A stretch of 64,000 nucleotides of DNA from Zeaxanthinibacter enoshimensis (lineage in GTDB: Bacteria; Bacteroidota; Bacteroidia; Flavobacteriales; Flavobacteriaceae), in contig NZ_SNYI01000003.1 in the NCBI RefSeq assembly GCF_004362865.1, positions 372,001-436,000 on the forward strand, read 5' to 3'. Shown piece after piece: positions 33,391-42,373 of this stretch (position 1 is its first letter; each line of letters opens with the position of its first letter). The position numbers and the translations under genes were made by a program. The notes beneath the pieces are model-generated. The model made no database searches, was not told where the DNA came from, and worked only from the letters and a program-made list of their open reading frames with translations.

Positions 33391-35079
33391 TTACTTCCGG
33401 AAGAAGGTACTCTTAAAGGTGGTGGTATTCCCCACGTTGTCTTTTACGACCACTTCTAACTCGCATTCGGTTTTATCAAGGATCTTATCGTCAAAATTAT
33501 AGGTCAGGGTGTTAGTCTTTGGTTCGTACTCCATCAGAATCCACTCTCCGTTGTTGGTGGCCGAATAACTGTCTATCCCACTCAGGTCATCCGAGATGAG
33601 TAAGCTGAGGTACCTGTAATTGGTGAGCCACTGTTTGGGTTTAAAGTTCTTGGTTCTCACCTTGGGGGCGATGGTGTCCTTCGCCAGGGTATAAGTTCCC
33701 AGTTGTCTTGTCCGGGTTGTAAAAGTATTATTGCGCTTATAAGTGTTGCTGTAATCAGGCCTGAGCCTGCTGTCCAGCCGCGCGATAAACCATTGTTTTC
33801 TCTCTTCCATCGGGATGTGCGAAACATCAAAGCTTATGGTAAAATTCCGGTGTGCGGGTACGGTGTTCTGATGTATGGTCACTGTCTTCTCATCGGAACT
33901 GAGATCAATATAAAAGTCGTTATAAAAAGTGTTGGCAGGGAAATAGACCCTGGCAATTCCCAGGTCATAATTATTGGGTTTCTGGGCTACCAGGTAGTAA
34001 TCAGTCTTCTTCGGGGACTCTTTTATTTCCAGGGGCATCCTTTTACCCTTTACCGGAACTTTGAGGACGGTGGTATTACCTGCCAGGTCCTTTATCTGCA
34101 GGTCTACATCGTAGGTCTCGCCTTCCGCGATCTCCAGCTTCCCGTCGTTCTTGAGGGTGTTATAGATGCTCAGATTATTCCCGGGCACTTTAAAGCAACG
34201 CTGTACCCGCTGATAGGTCTTGCCAAAGTGTTCATAGTCTATCAGGGTGTTGAGGTACCGGGTCTCTGCAAAAGAAAAGGAATCAAAATCAAGATCACTG
34301 TAAACCTCCCCGTTAACCTTCTGTGTAATGGCATACGGCCCGTTCTTATTAGCAGCCATATCCTGGCGGTCATAAGTATCTATTCCAAATCCTATAGTAC
34401 CCGCAGCGTTGAGAGTATCTGCCACGAAGGTGCCGTCTGCCTGTCTTTTAATATTCAGCTGGATCTTGGTATTAGCACGGTTCACCTGGGCATCCTCGGA
34501 AAGGGGGTACGCGTAAGCGCCCACAAGTGTAGGATCTGTAGCGTCTCTTATGCTATAACCGAAGAGCAGGGGATTGATTGGTTTTTCATTAAGGCTGTTG
34601 CGGATCTCGAAATGCAGGTGGGGTCCGGATGATCCCCCGGTATTGCCTCCATAGGCGATGAGTTCCCCTTTATCCACGGTAAGTTCTCCGTAGTCAGGAA
34701 ACAACTCTATTTCATAGGTCTGCTTCTCATATTGTTTCTTCTTGATATACTCTTCGATCTTAGGGGCAAATTTTTGCAAATGAGCGTATACCGAAGTATA
34801 GCCGTTCGGATGGGCTATATAGATCACCTTCCCGTATCCCCAGTGACTGATCTTGATCCTGGTTACCGTACCGGGTCCTATTGATTTTACAGACAATCCT
34901 TCCCTGGATTGTGTTTTGATATCCAGGCCCGAATGAAAATGGTTCGAGCGTAATTCCCCGAATGTTCCGGCCAGGATGAGGGGAATATCCAAAGGGGATT
35001 CAAAAGCGTCCTGTGGGTAAGGTGACTGTCCGTGTACAAGGAAGCCAAACAAAAGAAAAAATGCAATTTTCAGTTTCAT
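33391..35079 (-). CDS. M23-family peptidase (LytM type), secreted
   Basis: A 562-residue protein with signal peptide MKLKIAFFLLFGFLVHGQ. The LytM domain lies near the N-terminus (about 35-190): zinc ligands in NHFHSGLDIKTQSREG and GGSSGPHLHFEIRN, both H-x3-D and H-x-H present, so it should be active. The rest (about 200-562) is several beta-sandwich-like repeats (DVDLQIKDLAGNTT and similar). It probably cuts peptidoglycan cross-bridges or glycine-rich peptides in the periplasm. It is divergent from the zapA operon. Confidence 0.95.
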   Translation of the reverse strand: MKLKIAFFLLFGFLVHGQSPYPQDAFESPLDIPLILAGTFGELRSNHFHSGLDIKTQSREGLSVKSIGPGTVTRIKISHWGYGKVIYIAHPNGYTSVYAHLQKFAPKIEEYIKKKQYEKQTYEIELFPDYGELTVDKGELIAYGGNTGGSSGPHLHFEIRNSLNEKPINPLLFGYSIRDATDPTLVGAYAYPLSEDAQVNRANTKIQLNIKRQADGTFVADTLNAAGTIGFGIDTYDRQDMAANKNGPYAITQKVNGEVYSDLDFDSFSFAETRYLNTLIDYEHFGKTYQRVQRCFKVPGNNLSIYNTLKNDGKLEIAEGETYDVDLQIKDLAGNTTVLKVPVKGKRMPLEIKESPKKTDYYLVAQKPNNYDLGIARVYFPANTFYNDFYIDLSSDEKTVTIHQNTVPAHRNFTISFDVSHIPMEERKQWFIARLDSRLRPDYSNTYKRNNTFTTRTRQLGTYTLAKDTIAPKVRTKNFKPKQWLTNYRYLSLLISDDLSGIDSYSATNNGEWILMEYEPKTNTLTYNFDDKILDKTECELEVVVKDNVGNTTTFKSTFFRK

Positions 35080-35356
35080 AGTATGGGAATTGCTGCGAAA
35101 TTAAAGAATAGCGATCAAAATATGTTCTAAGATCGTGCCATTTTAAAATTTTAAAACCAGTTGTGCATCATGGTTGCTTTTGCGGAAAGGAACAACCTTC
35201 TTTCCGGCGGATGGTTTGGCCTGGGACACTGCAGGTAGTTGTGCCTTATGAATGTCCAGGTGGCTGATGATCAGACAGTCACGGCATGGTTAAACTTTCA
35301 GCGATATATACGGCCTTCACAGGCTGTGGAGCGGCTAATAATAATTCCCAAAAGTA
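35080..35356. other. Intergenic region between M23 peptidase and the zapA operon
   Basis: No convincing gene. It contains an imperfect hairpin (CGGAAAG 35183-35189 with CTTTCCG 35200-35206). It also has a 44-codon plus-strand frame from the ATG near 35246 that ends inside the promoter below, which I regard as chance. A promoter for the minus-strand peptidase must be here but was not identified. Confidence 0.5.
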
Positions 35357-35387
35357 TTGCGCATCCGATGCAGGTATGTTAACTTTG
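35357..35387 (+). promoter_or_regulatory. Bacteroidota-type promoter for the zapA operon
   Basis: TTG (35357-35359) is followed after 20 bases by TAACTTTG (35380-35387), a full match to TTG-N19-21-TAnnTTTG. The element ends 24 bases before the start codon at 35412. Confidence 0.8.
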
Positions 35388-35411
35388 TGTTGAACGCATG
35401 GAATTCTGTAA

Positions 35412-35702
35412 ATGAGTGAATTGGTTGAGATCGTTGATTCTCTTGAAAACAAGATCAGCAAACTGCTACATAAAATAGAGTTGCTGAACCAGGCCAATAA
35501 AAAATTGGAAGGTGAATTAAATGATCTGGCCGCTGAGCGAGATACTATCCAGAACTCAGTCATGGCCTGGGAGGAGAAGTATAAAGCCCTTAAACTCGCG
35601 AATTCTATGCTGGGCAGTGATACAAACAAAACTGAAGCTAAGCTCAAAATAAATTCATTGATCAGGGAGCTGGACTATTGCATTGAACAGTTAGCTGAAT
35701 GA
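35412..35702 (+). CDS. Coiled-coil protein preceding zapA (ZapB-like in form)
   Basis: A 96-residue protein that is almost wholly a coiled coil: LENKISKLLHKIELLNQANK, KKLEGELNDLAAERDTIQNS, with heptad Leu/Ile spacing, then a short helix ending ELDYCIEQLAE. It lies 15 bases upstream of zapA and shares its promoter. Size, coiled coil and position recall ZapB, the cytoskeletal partner of ZapA in FtsZ rings of other bacteria, but no sequence identity is claimed. Function is therefore inferred from context. Confidence 0.85.
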   Translation: MSELVEIVDSLENKISKLLHKIELLNQANKKLEGELNDLAAERDTIQNSVMAWEEKYKALKLANSMLGSDTNKTEAKLKINSLIRELDYCIEQLAE

Positions 35703-35717
35703 TGAGATCTCGAATAT

Positions 35718-36014
35718 ATGGCAGAAAAGCTTAAAATAAAGCTTTCTATAGCAGACCGGGTGTACCCTTTGACCATTGATCCAAGTCAGGAAGAAGGATT
35801 GCGTAAGGCAGCTAAGAATATTGAGCAGCTCGCCAAAAAATTTGAGCAGAATTACGCCGTGAGAGACAAACAGGATGTACTGGCCATGTGTGCCTTGCAG
35901 TTTGCCTCTAAAATAGAGCAGCGCGGGATAGAAAAACAAGAAGACACAAAGGACGTAACGGAGAGGCTTAAAGCCCTGAACGACCTCGTGAATTCGCACT
36001 TAAGCATAAAATAA
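35718..36014 (+). CDS. zapA: Cell division protein ZapA
   Basis: Binds and bundles FtsZ filaments at mid-cell. The 98-residue product has the ZapA pattern: LKIKLSIADRVYPLTIDPSQ, EEGLRKAAKNIEQLAKKFEQ, then QDVLAMCALQFASKI and a short terminal helix with TERLKALNDLVN. Length is typical. Gene order coiled-coil, zapA, 6S RNA, rny runs on one strand. The 6S RNA next to zapA parallels the arrangement in gamma-proteobacteria. Confidence 0.95.
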   Translation: MAEKLKIKLSIADRVYPLTIDPSQEEGLRKAAKNIEQLAKKFEQNYAVRDKQDVLAMCALQFASKIEQRGIEKQEDTKDVTERLKALNDLVNSHLSIK

Positions 36015-36039
36015 GTTCTTTTACATACGTAAAGTTACT

Positions 36040-36207
36040 GCCCACATTGGTAATTTATTTTTGACAAACTCAACACTAATTAGTTTAAAAAGGGTGAGTT
36101 TAGGTTGTAAAAGCAAGCCTTCTTTGAAAGGATCCTTGATCAGCCTGTTAGCCCTAAACCTGTTTATCGGAGTTTGTACAAAACTTCCATCAATGTGGGC
36201 TTTTTTT
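36040..36207 (+). ncRNA. ssrS: 6S RNA (6S-Flavo class)
   Basis: GCCCACATTG (36040-36049) pairs perfectly with CAATGTGGGC (36191-36200), followed by seven T, so the closing stem doubles as a terminator. Inside, ACAAACTC (36064-36071) pairs with GAGTTTGT (36170-36177), and GTTTAGG (36098-36104) with CCTAAAC (36153-36159). An apical CCTT/AAGG hairpin lies at 36118-36131. The elongated hairpin with internal bulges and length near 170 is the 6S design, which mimics an open promoter and binds RNA polymerase. The position between zapA and rny agrees. The transcription start may lie a few bases left of 36040. Confidence 0.75.
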
Positions 36208-36305
36208 GTTTAAAGCTGAAAGGATCACTGCTATTGGAAATGCCGGTAATATGCGGTACTAAAGTATTCCCCGGCTAATGGCGGGGGCAAACAAAACAAA
36301 CTAAA

Positions 36306-37874
36306 ATGGACATTACAACAATTATTATCGGAGTAGTCGCAGGACTGATCCTTGGGTTTCTCCTGGCTAAATTGATAGAAAGAGGGAAGGCTTCCAAAAC
36401 AATAGCTAATGCTAAGAAAGAAGCTGCAGATATATTAAAAGATGCAGCCAAGCAGGGAGAAAGTATTAAAAAAGATAAGATATTCCAGGCGAAAGAAAAG
36501 TTCCTCGAGCTTAAGGCAGAGCATGAGAAGGTGATCATCTCAAAGGATAAGAAGATCGCAGAAGCAGAAAAACGTACTAGGGATAAGGAATCCCAGATCA
36601 GTAACGAACTGGCTAAAAGCAGGAAACTCAACGACCAGTTAGAACAGAAGATCAAGGAAGTAGATCACAAGACAGAATTCATTGAAAAGAAACAGGCAGA
36701 ACTTGATAAACTTCACAAGAGCCAGGTTCAGCAACTGGAAGTGATCTCGGGGCTTTCTGCAGAAGAGGCCAAAAGCCAGCTGCTCGAATCCCTCAAGGAA
36801 ACTGCAAAGACCGATGCCATGGCCTTTATGCAATCGACCATGGAAGAGGCTAAACTGACTGCTCAGCAGGAAGCAAAAAAGATCATTATTAATACCATCC
36901 AGAGAATTGGTACCGAGGAAGCGGTCGAGAACTGTGTCTCGGTCTTTAACCTGGAATCTGACGATGTCAAAGGTAGGATCATCGGTCGTGAAGGTCGTAA
37001 CATCCGTGCCCTGGAAGCTGCTACAGGGGTAGAGATCATCGTTGATGACACCCCGGAAGCCATCATCCTGTCGTGTTTTGATTCGGTCCGGAGAGAGGTT
37101 GCCAGGCTATCCCTGCATAAATTGGTTACCGACGGAAGGATCCACCCGGCCAGGATCGAAGAGGTGGTACAAAAAACCGAGAAACAAATAGAGCAGGAGA
37201 TCGCAGAGGTCGGGAAACGCACTGTGATCGATCTTGGGATCCATGGGCTCCACCCGGAGCTGATCAAAGCCGTAGGGCGAATGAAATATCGCTCTTCTTA
37301 CGGTCAGAACCTTTTACAGCATTCCCGTGAGGTCGCAAAATTATGCGGTATCATGGCTGCCGAACTTGGGCTGAACCCCAAAATGGCCAAAAGAGCGGGA
37401 TTGTTACACGACATAGGGAAAGTTCCGAATTCTGAAGCGGAGGTTGAAATTCCCCATGCTATCCTGGGAATGCAGTGGGCAGAAAAATACGGGGAGAAAC
37501 CTGATGTGTGCAATGCCATTGGTGCTCACCACGATGAAATTGAAATGAAGACCCTGATCTCTCCGATCGTACAGGTTTGTGACGCCATCAGCGGTGCCAG
37601 ACCAGGTGCAAGGAGACAGGTTCTGGACTCTTATATCCAGCGTCTGAAAGACCTGGAAGACATCGCCTTTGGATTTGGAGGTGTACAGAAAGCCTACGCA
37701 ATACAGGCGGGTAGAGAGTTAAGAGTTATTGTGGAGAGTGAAAAGGTGAGTGACGAGAAAGCCTCGCAGCTATCTTTTGAAATCTCCCAGAAGATCCAGA
37801 CCGATATGACCTACCCCGGACAGGTAAAAGTCACCGTGATCCGCGAGACCCGGGCGGTAAATGTCGCAAAATAA
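36306..37874 (+). CDS. rny: Ribonuclease Y
   Basis: Membrane-anchored endoribonuclease that starts mRNA decay. The 522-residue protein has an N-terminal membrane helix ([20 protein letters not shown]), a long coiled coil (about 30-190), a KH RNA-binding domain ([20 protein letters not shown], about 217-280) and an HD phosphodiesterase domain with [15 protein letters not shown] and GAHHDEIEM (about 335-450). All catalytic residues are present. A rho-independent terminator follows within 25 bases. It follows 6S RNA by about 100 bases, which include a CCCCG/CGGGG inverted repeat at about 36269-36286. Confidence 0.97.
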   Translation: MDITTIIIGVVAGLILGFLLAKLIERGKASKTIANAKKEAADILKDAAKQGESIKKDKIFQAKEKFLELKAEHEKVIISKDKKIAEAEKRTRDKESQISNELAKSRKLNDQLEQKIKEVDHKTEFIEKKQAELDKLHKSQVQQLEVISGLSAEEAKSQLLESLKETAKTDAMAFMQSTMEEAKLTAQQEAKKIIINTIQRIGTEEAVENCVSVFNLESDDVKGRIIGREGRNIRALEAATGVEIIVDDTPEAIILSCFDSVRREVARLSLHKLVTDGRIHPARIEEVVQKTEKQIEQEIAEVGKRTVIDLGIHGLHPELIKAVGRMKYRSSYGQNLLQHSREVAKLCGIMAAELGLNPKMAKRAGLLHDIGKVPNSEAEVEIPHAILGMQWAEKYGEKPDVCNAIGAHHDEIEMKTLISPIVQVCDAISGARPGARRQVLDSYIQRLKDLEDIAFGFGGVQKAYAIQAGRELRVIVESEKVSDEKASQLSFEISQKIQTDMTYPGQVKVTVIRETRAVNVAK

Positions 37875-37896
37875 CAAGTTTAATAAATCAGAATTT

Positions 37897-37922
37897 AACG
37901 AGCCTTCCGGGGCTCGTTTTTT
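37897..37922 (+). terminator. Intrinsic terminator downstream of rny
   Basis: AACGAGCC (37897-37904) pairs with GGCTCGTT (37911-37918), loop TTCCGG, followed by a T-run. It is 22 bases past the rny stop. The gene on the other strand ends at 37938. Confidence 0.88.
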
Positions 37923-37937
37923 ATTCCGGCCATCGCT

Positions 37938-39209
37938 TTAATGACATTCAAAACAGGGGAGTAGCTTGGTACCTGCCCTGCTGTCTTCAGAACCTTTAAG
38001 CGGTTCGTTTATGGGACCTTGTTCCTGTATGGCTTCATAGAACGCTTTGGCCGATTCCTGCAGTTTATTCCGCCTGGAGATCACCTTCTTAATAATTTCC
38101 GGGGCATCTAACCGGTAAATATTTTCAGGCCATTTATTAAAACTTTCCCGGATAACCTCGTCGGTTAGTGTCTCCTGCAGGTACTTCGCTTCTTCCAAAA
38201 AAATGCTTTCAGGAACCTTCAGCAGGAAAAACCGGTCAAAATCCATCACCAACCCCGTCATATAATCAATATCGTTTTCCAGGGGTTGCACGTTGGGTAA
38301 AAAGCGGCGGTTAGAGATAAGGGTTGGGACAATTCCCCCCAGGTGGAAAAAAGCGTTATCCCTGTCGCCGGCCAGGGGCGTAGCGAGGTAACCGTCCGGC
38401 GTATCCTGAATCACCCAGCCCCACTGTTTGGCGTGCCGGTCCCAGTCGCCTATCAACAGGTCGAACAAACGGTTCCTGACCAGGATGTGTTTATCGATAG
38501 AGACCTGCCTAGCCGATTCTACCTTCAGCTCCTGAAGGTCTTCTGTGTCCATGATCTCCAGGACATTTTCCATGGCTGTCCAATTCGTTTTTCCTTCGGT
38601 TTCATACTCCAGCAAAAAAAGCCTGTTCCCGTATTTCTCATTGAGCGATCCCAACAGGGGCTGCTCGGGAACAAACACTACTTTTGGATGGGTGTGCATC
38701 AGTCCGGCCTTCTCGGCCATATCCGCTACCACGATGGCGGCGTAAGGGTGTTGTGCACTAACACCGTCGATGATGATGTTTTCCAGGGCGAGTTTCTCCG
38801 CGATATCCGGAACCAGGGGTTTTGGGTTTTTGGTAATGCTCCGGAGGGAATACCGTACCCCGGCTGGGGATTCGATCTCCAGGGAATGGGTTTGCTTTCC
38901 CCCACCTTCCTCGATGATCTTCATGCCACCCATCAGGGTGTCAAGGAAGACGATAGGAACGGTTACAGGGCTGGCCCAGGCATCCCGGTACTGCCGCCCC
39001 TGCATCAGCTTCTTCAGAGCGTTGGCCTGGTAGAGGTCTGTAGCCATAAGCTTAACCGAATCGTAGTCCCGCAGGTTCAGGTTATCTGAAGGACCTGGCT
39101 CCAGGATCACACTTCTTGCTTCTTCCCCGGAAGTGCTGTGGAGAGATATATATAACAACCCAATAAATAACAGTATTGCGATCAGGAGTGCTCCTAAAAA
39201 TTTTTTCAT
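37938..39209 (-). CDS. Membrane-anchored kinase-fold-like protein with terminal CxxCH
   Basis: A 423-residue protein with an N-terminal membrane anchor (LGALLIAILLFIGLLYISLH) and a large extracytoplasmic domain. The segment RNRLFDLLIGDWDRHAKQWG resembles the catalytic D-R-H-x2-Q/N loop of HipA/Fam20-type atypical kinases, and TPLAGDRDNAFFHLGGI (about 295-311) resembles their metal-binding D-x-D loop. I infer a secreted or periplasmic kinase-like fold; the substrate is unknown. The protein ends in LLPCFECH, a C-x-x-C-H sequence at the very C-terminus. That matches the heme c motif but could equally bind metal. Neighbours (AbgB-like peptidase) give no hint. Confidence 0.85.
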   Translation of the reverse strand: MKKFLGALLIAILLFIGLLYISLHSTSGEEARSVILEPGPSDNLNLRDYDSVKLMATDLYQANALKKLMQGRQYRDAWASPVTVPIVFLDTLMGGMKIIEEGGGKQTHSLEIESPAGVRYSLRSITKNPKPLVPDIAEKLALENIIIDGVSAQHPYAAIVVADMAEKAGLMHTHPKVVFVPEQPLLGSLNEKYGNRLFLLEYETEGKTNWTAMENVLEIMDTEDLQELKVESARQVSIDKHILVRNRLFDLLIGDWDRHAKQWGWVIQDTPDGYLATPLAGDRDNAFFHLGGIVPTLISNRRFLPNVQPLENDIDYMTGLVMDFDRFFLLKVPESIFLEEAKYLQETLTDEVIRESFNKWPENIYRLDAPEIIKKVISRRNKLQESAKAFYEAIQEQGPINEPLKGSEDSRAGTKLLPCFECH

Positions 39210-39301
39210 GCCCCGGAATTAATTTGACCCTATACTACAGTATTTACATGAGAAATACGGGTGCTATACCAATTACTTTTAACCTGGTGGATCAGTAATT
39301 A

Positions 39302-39318
39302 CAGGGGATTTACCCCTG
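39302..39318 (-). other. Short hairpin after the AbgB-like gene
   Basis: CAGGGG (39302-39307) pairs with CCCCTG (39313-39318) across ATTTA, two bases past the stop. There is no T-run on the minus strand, so it is at most a weak terminator or 3' stability element. Confidence 0.4.
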
Positions 39319-39320
39319 GG

Positions 39321-40766
39321 TTAGTTAGTCACTGCAGGAACCGGAGGTGGCCCTTCGGGTAACATGGCCTCCCAGGTCTCATCTCCTTTCCTCCGGAGAA
39401 ATTCTTCGCGGATCTCTTTCCGCAGGCCGGCGTTCTCAAAAAGATCTACCATGGTAAGTCCTAAACTCTTGGCAGCAAAAAGCATCCCTTTGTGACCAAT
39501 ACTCATTCCCCCGCAGGCTACCACCACCCAGGAATGCCAGGGGGCATTGTAGGGCGCCGTGGTTGCGAGCAGCGAGATCTCAGGGACAATGTAACTGACA
39601 TCACCCACATCTGTAGACCCACCGCCCTGTAGCTCCCTATGAGGTTCCAGTTCTTTAATATCCCCATGCAGCCCCTGGGAAGTTAAGCCGTATGACTCCA
39701 TGATGGTATCCGCGAAAGTGCGCTCTTCATCAGTATAAGTTATCGGTCCGACCAGTTCCATGTTTTTCTGTAATACTTTTGCCCCCCTCTCATTGACCAG
39801 GATCTCGTAAAGACCATTGTTCAGGGTCACTTTATGCTCCACTCCGGCCATTAATGCAGCTCCCGCTGCAATCTCTTTCATGCGTTCCGAAACTTCGGCA
39901 ACCCCGCTTCTCTTGTAATCCCTGATCCAGATCCACACCGCTGCCTCTTCGGGAATTACGTTAGGTACATCCCCGGCTTTGGAATAGACGTAGTGCATCC
40001 GTACCGTTGGCTTTACATGCTCTCTCAGTGCATTGATACCGGTAGTGAAAAATTCGGCCGCATCCAGTGCGCTTCTTCCATTCCAGGGGTCTGCCGCTGC
40101 ATGGGCACTCTTACCTTTAAACGAAACGGTGTAATCAGTCACCGCTTGTGAACTTTGCGTGCCGGCTTTATTCTTATAATCAGGATGCCAGTCGAGGCAG
40201 ACATCAAGATCATTGAACAATCCTGCCCTAGCCATATAAACCTTCCCGGCCAGGTCTTCCTCGGCGGGAGTACCGTAAAACCTCACGGTTCCTTTCAGGT
40301 CCCCGGTTGCGATTAGTTCTTTGATGGCTATAGCGGCTCCCAGGCTTCCCGGGCCAAACATATTATGCCCGCAGCCATGGCCCGCAGCACCGGCTTCCAA
40401 AGGAGCCTTCCGGGGTTCAGCCTGCTGGGAAAGACCCGGCAGGGCATCGTATTCTCCCAGGATACCGATTATCGGACTCCCGCTGCCATAAGAGGCTACG
40501 AAAGCTGTAGGGATCTCAGCCACTCCTCGTTCTACCTTAAACCCATTCTGTTCGGCATAATCGGCCAGGATCTCTGCAGACTGGTATTCTTTCATAGCCG
40601 TTTCTGCATACTTCCAGATAGAGTCGCTCATTTGGATCAGTGATTTCCGGTGTTTTTCCACGGAATTCAGGACCGCTTGTTTTTTTGAAGAAATTTTATC
40701 CTGGGCCGCTGCAGATGTAAAAGACAGGGTACCCAGTAAAATGCTCAGCAGTATTTGATTTTTCAT
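39321..40766 (-). CDS. M20-family amidohydrolase, AbgB-like, secreted
   Basis: A 481-residue protein with a signal peptide (KNQILLSILLGTLSFTSAAA) and the M20 peptidase pattern of the aminobenzoyl-glutamate utilisation (AbgB) group: metal ligands in AGHGCGHNMFG, FYGTPAEEDLAGK, DWHPDYKNKAG, and the lid domain with GKSAHAAADPWNGRSALDA. A closing zinc His is in APWHSWVV. In E. coli AbgAB hydrolyses p-aminobenzoyl-glutamate. The signal peptide here implies a periplasmic dipeptidase role. It stands 75 bases after the histidine kinase start region and is not clearly in an operon. Confidence 0.95.
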   Translation of the reverse strand: MKNQILLSILLGTLSFTSAAAQDKISSKKQAVLNSVEKHRKSLIQMSDSIWKYAETAMKEYQSAEILADYAEQNGFKVERGVAEIPTAFVASYGSGSPIIGILGEYDALPGLSQQAEPRKAPLEAGAAGHGCGHNMFGPGSLGAAIAIKELIATGDLKGTVRFYGTPAEEDLAGKVYMARAGLFNDLDVCLDWHPDYKNKAGTQSSQAVTDYTVSFKGKSAHAAADPWNGRSALDAAEFFTTGINALREHVKPTVRMHYVYSKAGDVPNVIPEEAAVWIWIRDYKRSGVAEVSERMKEIAAGAALMAGVEHKVTLNNGLYEILVNERGAKVLQKNMELVGPITYTDEERTFADTIMESYGLTSQGLHGDIKELEPHRELQGGGSTDVGDVSYIVPEISLLATTAPYNAPWHSWVVVACGGMSIGHKGMLFAAKSLGLTMVDLFENAGLRKEIREEFLRRKGDETWEAMLPEGPPPVPAVTN

Positions 40767-40841
40767 AGGAGTGGTTTAGTCCTATCAATGTTACAAATTT
40801 TTAGCGATTGAAAACGAAGGAAGTAAATATGATGAATAACA

Positions 40842-42128
40842 TTAATTAGTGGGGAACCAGATATTAAAGGTAGCACCTTCCCCTAATTTGCCTTCTGCGC
40901 TGACCATCCCATGGTGGTTCTCTACAATTTTCTTGACGATAGCAAGGCCTATCCCTGTGCCTTCATATTCGTCCCGGCTGTGCAGGCGCTGGAATAATTC
41001 AAATAATTTGTCACTATACTTCTGGGAAAAGCCTACGCCATTATCGGAAATTACGAGATGGCAGTAATTATCTTTTTTCGGTAGTTTTCTCAGACCATTT
41101 GGTCTTTCGGAATAGATCTTACTTTCGATGGTGATCCGGGGCTTCCGGCCCGGAACCGTAAATTTCAGTGAGTTGCTGACCAGGTTAAGAATGAGTTGTT
41201 TAAACTGGAAGGGGATCACTTCCGCTTCACAAAGTTCTCCCACCTCGATCTCGGCCCCGGCTTTTTCGATCAGAACATGAAGGTCATTCAACACCTCGTT
41301 GACAATTTCGTTCATGTCTGTCTTCACATATACCTTATTCTCATTAGAAGCCCGGGAGTAGTCCAGCAGGTCTTCTATCAGGTTCTGCATCCTGGTAGCC
41401 GCCTGGGTAATCCTTTGAAAGTAATCCTCTCCGCGGCTGCTCAGGTTAGAAGTTTCCTTGTCTTCCAGTCGGGAAATAAAGGTCTGGATCTTTCGCAGGG
41501 GTTCCTGCAGGTCATGGGAGGCTATATAGACGAAAGAAGCCAGTTCCTTGTTCGTAGTACTCAGCTCCTTGTTCTTTAGTTTTAAATTCTGCTGGTATTG
41601 GAGGATTAATTTTTCCTTATTCTTAAAATCCGTCAGGTCGGTCATGATGATCCCTATGGTCGAAAGCTTGGGTTGGAGCGAGGTCATAGAAACCAGGGCA
41701 GGTCTTTTTTCATCCCCTACCCGAAGGAAAACTTCTCCCTTTGCCTGTCCCTTCAGTGCATTCCTGAACATATGCCGGAACTTTTCACGGGAATCCGGGT
41801 GTATAAATTCGAACAGGGAATTCCCGACGATCTTATCCCTGCTTTTGTTAAAAAGCTTTATAAGGTGGGGATTGGCAAAAGAGATAATTCCCTCTTCCGT
41901 TACATTGAGCGCACCTTCACCAATCTCTTCAATAAGTACACGGAAGGCGTGGTCGCCACTCTGCAAGGTGAATATCTCGGATTCTGCATTGGAATTGTTG
42001 TTAATGGCAAAAGCATCAACTTCTCCGGATTTTATGGCATTTACCAATTGGTTAGACTCCTCCAGGCGAATTTCCAATTCCTGGATTCGTTCAATTAGTC
42101 GATCTCTGGATGCACCTTTCTCCGTCAT
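40842..42128 (-). CDS. PAS-domain histidine kinase of the kai cluster
   Basis: A 428-residue soluble kinase with no membrane helix. An N-terminal coiled coil (IERIQELEIRLEESNQLVNA) leads to a PAS domain (about 60-170, with GEGALNVTEEGIISFANPHL), another coil, the phosphoacceptor box ASHDLQEPLRKIQTF (about 205) and an ATPase domain with NLVSNSLKFT, DNGVGFSQ and GTGIGLAIVKKI (about 310-425). There is no receiver domain. Its ATG overlaps by four bases (ATGA) the stop of a frame running back to kaiB. In KaiC systems a kinase of this kind reads the state of KaiC; here that is inferred from position. Confidence 0.93.
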   Translation of the reverse strand: MTEKGASRDRLIERIQELEIRLEESNQLVNAIKSGEVDAFAINNNSNAESEIFTLQSGDHAFRVLIEEIGEGALNVTEEGIISFANPHLIKLFNKSRDKIVGNSLFEFIHPDSREKFRHMFRNALKGQAKGEVFLRVGDEKRPALVSMTSLQPKLSTIGIIMTDLTDFKNKEKLILQYQQNLKLKNKELSTTNKELASFVYIASHDLQEPLRKIQTFISRLEDKETSNLSSRGEDYFQRITQAATRMQNLIEDLLDYSRASNENKVYVKTDMNEIVNEVLNDLHVLIEKAGAEIEVGELCEAEVIPFQFKQLILNLVSNSLKFTVPGRKPRITIESKIYSERPNGLRKLPKKDNYCHLVISDNGVGFSQKYSDKLFELFQRLHSRDEYEGTGIGLAIVKKIVENHHGMVSAEGKLGEGATFNIWFPTN

Positions 42129-42373
42129 TTAGCTCGGTATGAAGAAATTTGTAAAACATTTAATGCCTTGGCAGGGTAGGTGTAACGGCTGTACGGGATT
42201 TGGTACGCTGGGTGGTAGTTGCAAAAACAGGGAAGTAGGTAACTTTGATCGGAAGAGATTTTAAACAAAACGGCTTTGATCCGGGGTAAAAAGGTTATTT
42301 CCGGGAATTGACCAGCAGCAGATACGCTGCGTATGGCCCGGCGTAACCTCCATATTTTCTGAATCACTATCAT
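42125..42373 (-). CDS. Possible 82-aa protein between kaiB and the kinase
   Basis: An open frame of 82 codons that fills the kaiB-kinase gap exactly. It starts with an ATG overlapping the kaiB stop (ATGA) and its stop overlaps the kinase ATG (ATGA). Such overlaps at both ends are the pattern of coupled genes. However, the sequence ([20 protein letters not shown] ... [18 protein letters not shown]) shows no known family, an unusual amount of Cys, Tyr, Pro and Arg, and no hydrophobic core pattern. It may be a relay for translation or a chance frame. If real, it would be a fourth component of the Kai cluster. Confidence 0.35.
   Translation of the reverse strand: MIVIQKIWRLRRAIRSVSAAGQFPEITFLPRIKAVLFKISSDQSYLLPCFCNYHPAYQIPYSRYTYPAKALNVLQISSYRAK

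Noticed and set aside
33703-34632. 309-codon plus-strand frame inside the M23 gene
   Set aside because: It is antisense to a clear peptidase gene; composition reflects the reverse strand.
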